Below are positions 58,559-64,000 of a stretch of DNA of 64,000 nt, piece by piece. The first letter of the stretch is position 1. Each line of letters opens with the position of its first letter. Under the pieces are notes generated by a model. That model saw nothing but the letters and a program-made list of their open reading frames with translations. It had not been told where the DNA came from and searched no databases. The position numbers and the translations under genes are program-made. Origin of the DNA: Nocardioides sp. zg-1308 (lineage in GTDB: Bacteria > Actinomycetota > Actinomycetes > Propionibacteriales > Nocardioidaceae); the NCBI RefSeq assembly GCF_013155375.1, contig NZ_JABJQY010000004.1, positions 682,001 through 746,000 of the forward strand, given 5' to 3'.

Positions 58559-59476
58559 ATGTTCGGCAAGGCAGTCATCACAGACATGATCAACCGGAGC
58601 GCGGAGAACGAGACGGACCGCCGCCTGTTCCTCAAGTCGGCCGGCGTCGCCGGTCTCGGCATGGTCGGAGCCGGAGCCCTCGGTGGCGCGACCGCGGCGC
58701 CCGCGCAGGCCGCCGCGATCAGCGACGGCGCGGTCCTCAACTTCGCCCTCAACCTCGAGTACCTCGAGGCGGAGTTCTACTCCTACGCCTTCTACGGCCG
58801 CGGCATCGACGACAAGCTGACGTCGGGCAAGGGCAAGAAGGGCGGCGTGGTCGGCGGCAAGAAGGTCCCCTTCCAGACGCCGGCGATCTACAACTACGCC
58901 AAGGAGATCGCGTGGGACGAGCTCCACCACGTCGAGTTCCTCCGCAAGGCGCTGGGCAGCGCCAAGGTCGCCCGACCCACGATCGACCTGCAGTCCAGCT
59001 TCACCGCGGCCGCCACGGCGGCCGGGCTGATCCAGGCCGGCCAGACCTTCGACCCGTTCGCCAACGAGAACAACTTCCTCCTGGCGGCCTACCTCTTCGA
59101 GGACGTCGGCGTCACGGCCTACAAGGGCGCGGCCCCGCTGATCTCCAACAAGACCTACCTGGAGGCCGCCGCGGGCATCCTGGCCGTCGAGGCCTACCAC
59201 GCCGGCCTCGTCCGCTCGGCCCTCTACTCCAAGGACCTGCAGGACGCTGCCCGGGCCATCTCCAACGCCCGCGACAGCCTGGACGGCAAGGGCAACCGGG
59301 ACCAGCCCATCGGCAACGCCACGTCGGCCAACATCACGCCCGTCGACGGCAACGGCATCGCCTTCAGCCGCTCGGCCGGCGAGGTGCTCAACGTGGTCTA
59401 CCTCAACCCGAAGTCCGTCACCAAGGGCGGGTTCTTCCCCGACGGCGTCAACGGCGTCATCAACAAGAGCGCGTGA
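58559..59476 (+). CDS. Tat-exported ferritin-like domain protein
   Basis: The 305-residue protein has a twin-arginine leader (DRRLFLKSAGVAGLGMVGAGAL) and a ferritin-like four-helix domain: LNFALNLEYLEAEFYSYAFYGRG, IAWDELHHVEFLRKALG and ILAVEAYHAGLVRSALY. The E-x-E and E-x2-H motifs could bind two metal ions. It resembles the Rds1/dessication-related ferritin-like group. ATG 58559 is chosen because GGATGGAG lies 5 bases upstream; a TTG at 58529 is less likely. It is coupled to a 58-residue membrane protein (GTGA). Confidence 0.88.
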   Translation: MFGKAVITDMINRSAENETDRRLFLKSAGVAGLGMVGAGALGGATAAPAQAAAISDGAVLNFALNLEYLEAEFYSYAFYGRGIDDKLTSGKGKKGGVVGGKKVPFQTPAIYNYAKEIAWDELHHVEFLRKALGSAKVARPTIDLQSSFTAAATAAGLIQAGQTFDPFANENNFLLAAYLFEDVGVTAYKGAAPLISNKTYLEAAAGILAVEAYHAGLVRSALYSKDLQDAARAISNARDSLDGKGNRDQPIGNATSANITPVDGNGIAFSRSAGEVLNVVYLNPKSVTKGGFFPDGVNGVINKSA

Positions 59477-59649
59477 TCGTCGTGCCGGCGATCGAGCTGG
59501 TCGGGATGCTGCTGCTCGGCCTCGTGGTGCTCCGCGCCGCGTGGCTGGCCACGCACCCCGCCCTGCACCACGCCGCGCTGCGGCCGGACCACTGGTCCCG
59601 CGAGGTCGACCGGGTGCTGCACCAGCAGCACCCCCGGCACCGGGCCTGA
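59473..59649 (+). CDS. Small membrane protein coupled to the ferritin-like gene
   Basis: GTG 59473 overlaps the ferritin-like stop by four bases. The 58-residue product has one transmembrane helix (IVVPAIELVGMLLLGLVVLRAAWLA) and a His/Arg-rich tail (HPALHHAALRPDHWSREVDRVLHQQHPRHRA). The histidine-rich end facing one side of the membrane may bind metal. I do not recognise a family. Coupling suggests it works with the exported ferritin-like protein. Confidence 0.6.
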   Translation: MIVVPAIELVGMLLLGLVVLRAAWLATHPALHHAALRPDHWSREVDRVLHQQHPRHRA

Positions 59650-59657
59650 CCGCTCCC

Positions 59658-59692
59658 GGTGGCCCGGGCACCCCTGTGGTGCCCGGGCCACC
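59658..59692 (+). terminator. Strong hairpin terminator upstream of the tat operon
   Basis: A perfect 15-bp stem (59658-59672 with 59678-59692, arm GGTGGCCCGGGCACC) with loop CCTGT follows the ferritin-like/small-protein pair by 8 bases and separates it from tatB. Confidence 0.85.
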
Positions 59693-59715
59693 CCGAGCCG
59701 ACGAGAGGACACGCC

Positions 59716-60054
59716 ATGTTCGGCATCGGACTGCCCGAGCTCGCGGTCATCGCCTTCTTCGCAGTCGTGCTGATGGGCCCCGACAAGCTGCCCGGCCTCG
59801 CCAAGCAGCTGGCGCAGGGCATCAAGACCGCCAAGCGCATGAGCGACTCCGTGCGCGACGACCTCCGCTCCTCCCTCGGGGAGGAGTACTCCGACCTCGA
59901 GCTGCGCGACCTGAACCCGCGCGAGCTCATCCGCCGCCAGGTCGAGGAAGCGCTCGCCGAGCGTGACGACCCGGCCGACACGGACGAGGACGACGACGAG
60001 CTCGAGCCTGAGCTCGTCCCCCACGCCACACCCGATGAAAGGAAGACCGCATGA
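59716..60054 (+). CDS. tatB: Sec-independent protein translocase subunit TatB
   Basis: The 112-residue protein starts MFGIGLPELAVIAFFAVVLMGPDKLPGLAKQLAQGIKTAKRM: one transmembrane helix, a short amphipathic helix, then a long acidic tail. The FGIGLPEL motif is typical of TatB, which receives twin-arginine precursors with TatC. It is followed by tatA with an ATGA overlap. GAGAGGA precedes the ATG. Confidence 0.85.
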   Translation: MFGIGLPELAVIAFFAVVLMGPDKLPGLAKQLAQGIKTAKRMSDSVRDDLRSSLGEEYSDLELRDLNPRELIRRQVEEALAERDDPADTDEDDDELEPELVPHATPDERKTA

Positions 60055-60386
60055 CTTCCACGACCACGACCCTCCTGGTCGGCGGGCTGGGCGGCATGGA
60101 GCTGCTCATCATCCTGGCCGTCCTGGTCCTGCTGTTCGGGGCCTCCAAGCTGCCCGAGCTCGCCCGCGGCTCCGGCCAGGCGCTGCGCATCTTCAAGTCC
60201 GAGACCAAGGGACTCATGGACGGCGACAAGGACGACCACAAGGACGACCACAAGGTCGACCACAAGGTCGACCACGCGGTCGGCCACCAGGACGGCGTAC
60301 GCGCCGCGCACGCCGTGTCCGAGCCGGTCATCGTCGAGACGCCCGTCGTCGAGACGCCCCGCGAGCACGACGCACCCCGCGGCTGA
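60051..60386 (+). CDS. tatA: Twin-arginine translocase subunit TatA
   Basis: The 111-residue protein has a TatA core MELLIILAVLVLLFGASKLPELARGSGQALRIFKSETKGL, beginning at residue 16 after a short Thr-rich extension. Residues 60-79 are an Asp/His/Lys repeat (KDDH, KDDH, KVDH, KVDH) encoded by 12-bp tandem repeats, and the tail is Glu/Pro/Val-rich. TatA oligomers form the transport path. ATG 60051 overlaps tatB; the second ATG (M16) is an alternative start. Confidence 0.9.
   Translation: MTSTTTTLLVGGLGGMELLIILAVLVLLFGASKLPELARGSGQALRIFKSETKGLMDGDKDDHKDDHKVDHKVDHAVGHQDGVRAAHAVSEPVIVETPVVETPREHDAPRG
60228..60287 (+). repeat. 12-bp tandem repeat inside tatA
   Basis: Five 12-bp units: AAGGACGACCAC twice, AAGGTCGACCAC twice, and a diverged GCGGTCGGCCAC. 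They encode K-D/V-D-H tetrapeptides in the cytosolic tail of TatA. Pure unit copies suggest recent expansion by slippage. Confidence 0.9.
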
Positions 60387-60398
60387 CGGGAGCCACCG

Positions 60399-61229
60399 AT
60401 GTCGATCGCCACTGCCGTCTCCGTGCTGCGGGTCTCCCCCAGCCGACCCGGTGCCTCGGCCGGGCACATGACCCTGGCTGACCACCTGCGCGAGCTGCGG
60501 GCCAGGCTCATCCGGTCCGCGCTCGTCCTGGTGGTGGCGTTCTTCGTCTCCCTGCTCTTCTTCGACCCGCTCCTGTCCCTCGTCCTCGGTCCCTACAACC
60601 AGGCCCGCGACCTGGTCGGCGCCGACACCACCACGACGGCGTACGTCGCCGGTGCCACGGGACCGCTGATGCTGCACCTCAAGCTGTGCGGCGTCGCCGC
60701 GCTCATGGCTGCCAGCCCCTACTGGCTCTGGCAGGCGTGGGCGTTCGTCGTGCCGGGCCTGCTGGAGCGGGAGAAGCGGTGGTCGCGGGTCTTCGCCATC
60801 GTGGCGGGTCCGCTCTTCATCGGCGGTGTGGCCCTGGGCTACTACGTGCTCCCCAAGGGGCTCGGCGTGCTCATCGGCTTCACCCCGGACGGCCTCGACA
60901 ACCTGGTCGAGTTCGGCGACTACTTCTCGTTCTTCACCCGGATGCTCCTGGTCTTCGGGCTCGCCGTCGAGCTGCCCTTCTTCCTGGTGCTGCTCAACCT
61001 CGCGGGGGTCGTCACCGGCGCCCAGCTCGGCCGGCACCGCTCGATCATCCTGATGGGCACCGTGGTGTTCGCCGCGATCGCCACCCCCTCCACCGACCCG
61101 TTCTCGATGCTCATGCTCGCCGTCCCGATGATGGTGCTGTTCGTCCTGGCCGAGGTGGTCACGCGGCTGATCGACCGGCGACGCCGCACCCGCACCCTCG
61201 CCCAGGTCGACCCGTGGAACGAGGGCTGA
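60399..61229 (+). CDS. tatC: Sec-independent protein translocase TatC
   Basis: The 276-residue protein has six transmembrane helices and TatC signatures: MTLADHLRELRARLIRSAL at the N-terminus (after a 20-residue extension), YWLWQAWAFVVPGLLEREKRW and FGLAVELPFFLVLLN, with AAIATPSTDPFSMLMLAVPM near the end. It recognises twin-arginine signal peptides. It is 12 bp after tatA, completing tatB-tatA-tatC. PhoX, the ferritin-like protein and the binding protein at 16865 in this window carry Tat-type leaders. Confidence 0.96.
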   Translation: MSIATAVSVLRVSPSRPGASAGHMTLADHLRELRARLIRSALVLVVAFFVSLLFFDPLLSLVLGPYNQARDLVGADTTTTAYVAGATGPLMLHLKLCGVAALMAASPYWLWQAWAFVVPGLLEREKRWSRVFAIVAGPLFIGGVALGYYVLPKGLGVLIGFTPDGLDNLVEFGDYFSFFTRMLLVFGLAVELPFFLVLLNLAGVVTGAQLGRHRSIILMGTVVFAAIATPSTDPFSMLMLAVPMMVLFVLAEVVTRLIDRRRRTRTLAQVDPWNEG

Positions 61230-61230
61230 G

Positions 61231-62514
61231 GTGTTCCAGACGAAGCGGTACGCCGCTCCCCCGACGCGCCGGGCCACGGGTCCGGCGGGCCCGGGCACCG
61301 GGGGCACGGGTGCCCGGCGCCGATCCACCCGCCTGTGGCCGCTGCTCGGCCCCGCGTTCGTCACGGCGGTCGCCTATGTCGACCCGGGCAACTTCGCCAC
61401 CAACATCGCCGCCGGCTCGGCCTACGGCTACCTCCTCGTCTGGGTGGTGGTCGTCAGCAACGTGATGGCGATGCTCATCCAGTACCTCTCCGCCAAGGCC
61501 GGCGTCGCCACCGGCATGAGCCTGCCCGCCCTGTGCCGGGCGCACCTGCCCCGTCCGGTCGTCCGCGGACTGTGGGGCCAGGCGGAGCTGGTCGCCATCG
61601 CCACCGACCTCGCCGAGGTCGTCGGCGGCGCGCTCGCGCTCAAGCTGCTCTTCGACCTCCCGCTGCTCGCCGGCGGCACCATCACCGCGCTGGTCGCCTT
61701 CGCGCTGCTGGCGCTCAAGGGCACCGGCCACCGGCACTTCGAAACGGTGATCGTCGGCCTGCTCGGCGTCATCCTGGTCGGGTTCGTCTACGACGTCGCG
61801 ATCAGCGGCGTCGACGCGATCGCGGTGCTCGACGGCACCCTGCCCCGCTTCGCGGGGGCCGACAGCGTGATGCTGGCCGCCGGCATGCTCGGCGCCACCG
61901 TCATGCCGCACGCCATCTACCTCCACAGCGCCCTCACCAGCGAGCGGCTGCACGCCCGGTCCGAGGCCGAGCGACGCACGGTGATGCGCGGCCAGCGTGT
62001 CGACGTGGTCGTCGCGATGACCATCGCCGGGCTGATGAACCTCTCCCTGCTGCTCGTCGCCGCGTCGGCGCTGTCCGGCCGGGGCATCGACACCATCGAG
62101 GGCGCCCACGCCGCCCTCGGGCAGACCCTCGGGCAGGCCGCCGCGCTGCTGTTCGCCCTCGGCCTGCTGGCCTCGGGGTTCGCCTCCAGCAGCGTCGGCA
62201 CCCTGTCGGGACAGGTGATCATGGAGGGCTTCATCCGGCGACGCATCCCCCTGGCGGTGCGCCGGCTGGTCACGCTGCTCCCGGCCGTCGTGGTGCTGGC
62301 CGTCGGCATCGACCCCACGCAGGCGCTGGTCGCCTCGCAGGTCGTGCTGTCCTTCGGCATCCCGTTCGCGCTCGTGCCGCTGGTGTGGTTCACCGCGCGC
62401 CGCGACGTGATGGGCTCCCTGGTCAACCGCCGGGTCACGACCGTCGCGGGAGCCCTCGCCGCCGGGGCGATCATCGCGCTCAACCTCGTGCTGCTCGTGC
62501 AGCTCGCGACCTGA
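61231..62514 (+). CDS. mntH: Nramp family divalent metal transporter
   Basis: The 427-residue transporter has eleven predicted helices. The metal-binding TM1 motif is DPGNFATNIA, and the TM6 motif is MLGATVMPHAIYLHSAL. Both are conserved in Mn/Fe-proton symporters. The N-terminal 35 residues are Arg/Gly/Pro-rich and cytosolic. GTG 61231 follows the tatC stop by one base, so it may be read from the tat transcript. No manganese- or iron-box was recognised. Confidence 0.93.
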   Translation: MFQTKRYAAPPTRRATGPAGPGTGGTGARRRSTRLWPLLGPAFVTAVAYVDPGNFATNIAAGSAYGYLLVWVVVVSNVMAMLIQYLSAKAGVATGMSLPALCRAHLPRPVVRGLWGQAELVAIATDLAEVVGGALALKLLFDLPLLAGGTITALVAFALLALKGTGHRHFETVIVGLLGVILVGFVYDVAISGVDAIAVLDGTLPRFAGADSVMLAAGMLGATVMPHAIYLHSALTSERLHARSEAERRTVMRGQRVDVVVAMTIAGLMNLSLLLVAASALSGRGIDTIEGAHAALGQTLGQAAALLFALGLLASGFASSSVGTLSGQVIMEGFIRRRIPLAVRRLVTLLPAVVVLAVGIDPTQALVASQVVLSFGIPFALVPLVWFTARRDVMGSLVNRRVTTVAGALAAGAIIALNLVLLVQLAT

Positions 62515-62595
62515 GGACCGGTGCGCGGCTCCTCGCCCACGAGCCCAGTCTGAGCAGGACCCGTCGCGGCTCCGCCCGATCCTCGAGAACGAGGC

Positions 62596-63630
62596 TCAGG
62601 CGTCGGCCATGGCCACGTAGCGGCCGTCGGGCGTGACCGGGTTGTCCTCGTTGATCGCGGCCACCGCCTCGGTGAGCTCGGCCTCGGCCAGTGGCGGACG
62701 GCGGTCGAGGTGGATTCCGGCGATCATGCACCGCACGGAGCCGCCGGCCAGCTCGATGGTCGGGATGTCGACGGCGACGATCTCGCACGACTCCTCGATG
62801 GCCGCCACCTGGTCGGGCCGCAGCGAGCGCTTGGCCCGGGCCGACATGGCCATGACGTAGCGGCGCTTGCCCGTCGACGTACGACCGCACAGCTCGACGG
62901 CGTTGCCGGCGAACTCGCGGATCTGCTCCTCGGTGAGCTCGATGACGGTGCGGCCGGTGACCGCGAGCCGCTCGCAGACCTGCTCGCGCCGGTGCTCGTC
63001 GGGGATCATCTCGAGGGCGATCATCGCGACCTCCGTGCCGACGCACGCGATCACGTTGGTGTGGTAGACGGGCACGCCGTCGGAGTCGATCGCGTCGAAG
63101 GCCATCGGCTCGTAGTTGAAGTCCGTGCAGAAGCGCTCCAGCACCGTCACGTCGGCGCGGTGGCTCTTAGCGGTGTAGGCCACGCGGGAGACGTGGTCGA
63201 GCACCATCGCGCCGGTGCCCTCGAGGAAGACGCCGTCGGGCTCGAGCCCGGAGTAGTCGACGACGGTCTGCACGCGGTACTCCGACTTGAGCATCTCGAG
63301 GACGTCGGCGCGCCGCTCGTGGCGGCGGTTGGAGGCATACATCGGGTAGACCGCGACGGTGCCTCCCGCGTGGGTGGACAGCCAGTTGTTGGGGAACACG
63401 CTGTCGGGGCGGGTGTGGTCGTCGTCGTCGAAGACGTGGACCCGTACGCCGGCCTCCCGCAGCGCCGCGGCCAGCGCGTCCATCTCCGCGACGGCCTTCG
63501 CCGACGTGGCCTCGTCGGACTGCCCGGGAGGGGCGTCGGCCTGGAAGGCGTTGTCGGCAGCCGTCGCCGGGTTGGGGACGAAGCTCGTCGCGCGGACGAG
63601 GATGACAGCGGAAGGGGCCTGGGCACTCAC
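62596..63630 (-). CDS. Arginine deiminase-related protein (CtlX/amidinotransferase fold)
   Basis: The 344-residue protein shows PFAM-GME/amidinotransferase features: RATSFVPNPATAADNAFQ, DSVFPNNWLSTHAGGTVAVYPMYA, FLEGTGAMVLDHVSRVAYTAKSHRAD, VYHTNVIACVGTEVAMI, and the catalytic cysteine in LAGGSVRCMIAGIHL. It matches citrulline-utilisation hydrolase CtlX-type proteins. It probably acts on guanidino or ureido amino acids. The GTG start lacks a ribosome site; TACATT lies 6 bases upstream on the minus strand (63637-63642), suggesting leaderless expression. Confidence 0.88.
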   Translation of the reverse strand: MSAQAPSAVILVRATSFVPNPATAADNAFQADAPPGQSDEATSAKAVAEMDALAAALREAGVRVHVFDDDDHTRPDSVFPNNWLSTHAGGTVAVYPMYASNRRHERRADVLEMLKSEYRVQTVVDYSGLEPDGVFLEGTGAMVLDHVSRVAYTAKSHRADVTVLERFCTDFNYEPMAFDAIDSDGVPVYHTNVIACVGTEVAMIALEMIPDEHRREQVCERLAVTGRTVIELTEEQIREFAGNAVELCGRTSTGKRRYVMAMSARAKRSLRPDQVAAIEESCEIVAVDIPTIELAGGSVRCMIAGIHLDRRPPLAEAELTEAVAAINEDNPVTPDGRYVAMADA

Positions 63631-63653
63631 GGGAGGAATGTAGGCCACGCACC

Positions 63654-64000
63654 TCAGGTCTCTGAAGCCGCCGACGGCCCCAGGACGACCTCGGCCAGCA
63701 TCCGGGCCACCTCCGAAGGATCGCGGGCCAGGGCGGGCTCGTAGCAGGTCAGCTCGGTCTCGGCCCAGCCCGGCACGTCGGCCGCGCGCCACAGGCCCGA
63801 CGGCACGACGCCCCGCTCCTCCGCGCAGGCGATCACGCGCTCGTTGACCGCGTCGGCGGTCCCGGGGGCGTAGACGAGGAAGGTCGCGATGTGGGGCACC
63901 TCGGGGAACGAGCGCAGGCCGTGCTCGCGCAGCGCGCCGGCGAGCTCGATCGCCCATGACCGGTTGGCACCGAACCCGGCGTGGTGCTCGCGCAGCCCGC
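63654..64000 (-). CDS. Beta-eliminating lyase / threonine aldolase-like protein (5' part outside window)
   Basis: The frame enters from the window edge as HHAGFGANRSWAIELAGALR, then SFPEVPHIATFLVYAPGTADAVNERVIACAEERGVVPSGLW, and ends VVLGPSAASET. About 115 C-terminal residues are visible. The layout resembles the small C-terminal domain of threonine aldolase/beta-eliminating lyase family PLP enzymes. The PLP lysine would lie outside the window, so the call is tentative. It is 24 bp upstream of the CtlX gene on the same strand. Confidence 0.5.
   Translation of the reverse strand, partial: GLREHHAGFGANRSWAIELAGALREHGLRSFPEVPHIATFLVYAPGTADAVNERVIACAEERGVVPSGLWRAADVPGWAETELTCYEPALARDPSEVARMLAEVVLGPSAASET

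Noticed and set aside
62581..62594. CCTCG-AGAA-CGAGG hairpin between the Nramp and CtlX genes as a terminator
   Set aside because: The stem is only 5 bp, too weak to call although the position between convergent genes is suitable.

Overview
This 64 kb window is chromosomal DNA from a very GC-rich actinobacterium. Many starts are GTG, operons are packed with 4-base ATGA/GTGA overlaps, strong Shine-Dalgarno sites alternate with apparently leaderless starts, and gene content is typical of soil actinomycetes. A 13E12-type HNH gene beside hairpin-like repeats, plus the overall gene mix, suggest Nocardioides or a close Propionibacteriales relative; this is inference from gene content, not a database match. 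No rRNA, tRNA, CRISPR array, transposase or prophage was seen.

Layout. 1-3594 is a truncated secreted ThuA/PQQ-sugar-dehydrogenase/PKD/CBM protein. 3986-6240 holds a SigB/SigF-type sigma factor, an HU protein and a GAF-ANTAR regulator. 6263-9432 is a membrane protein divergent from a NarL-type two-component system. 9462-14145 has an App1-type phosphatase and a three-subunit molybdenum hydroxylase whose FAD gene is frameshifted. 14217-16749 is an odd cassette: unknown protein, degenerate NodB-like protein, convergent orphan YcaO. 16865-19990 is a sugar ABC importer without its ATPase. 19983-21875 carries small conserved genes and a 53-bp tandem repeat.

21914-32399 is a complete arabinoxylan-oligosaccharide locus. 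A leftward operon encodes binding protein, two permeases, LacI regulator, GH3 glycosidase and acetyl-xylan esterase. A divergent operon encodes a cytoplasmic GH10 xylanase and a GH51 arabinofuranosidase. The shared intergenic region holds a perfect 14-bp LacI-type operator and a CRP-like site. 32413-36421 contains small genes, a six-copy repeat array and the 13E12-type HNH gene.

36432-45489 is mostly single metabolic genes (thiolase, GAF-ANTAR, prfC, SelO, amidohydrolase, WrbA). 45539-48068 is a TetR gene with a divergent drug-type ABC exporter and duplicated operators. 48084-53766 includes an enoyl reductase-like protein, a 5'-3' exonuclease, a MerR/HspR-Hsp20 pair with a clear promoter-operator, GPP34 and a YczE-like protein. 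54032-58426 looks like phosphorus or lipid scavenging: secreted phosphodiesterase, PhoX, ceramidase-like protein, and a candidate PHO box. 58559-61229 has a Tat-exported ferritin-like protein followed by tatB-tatA-tatC. The end holds an Nramp transporter, a CtlX-type hydrolase and a truncated PLP-enzyme-like gene.
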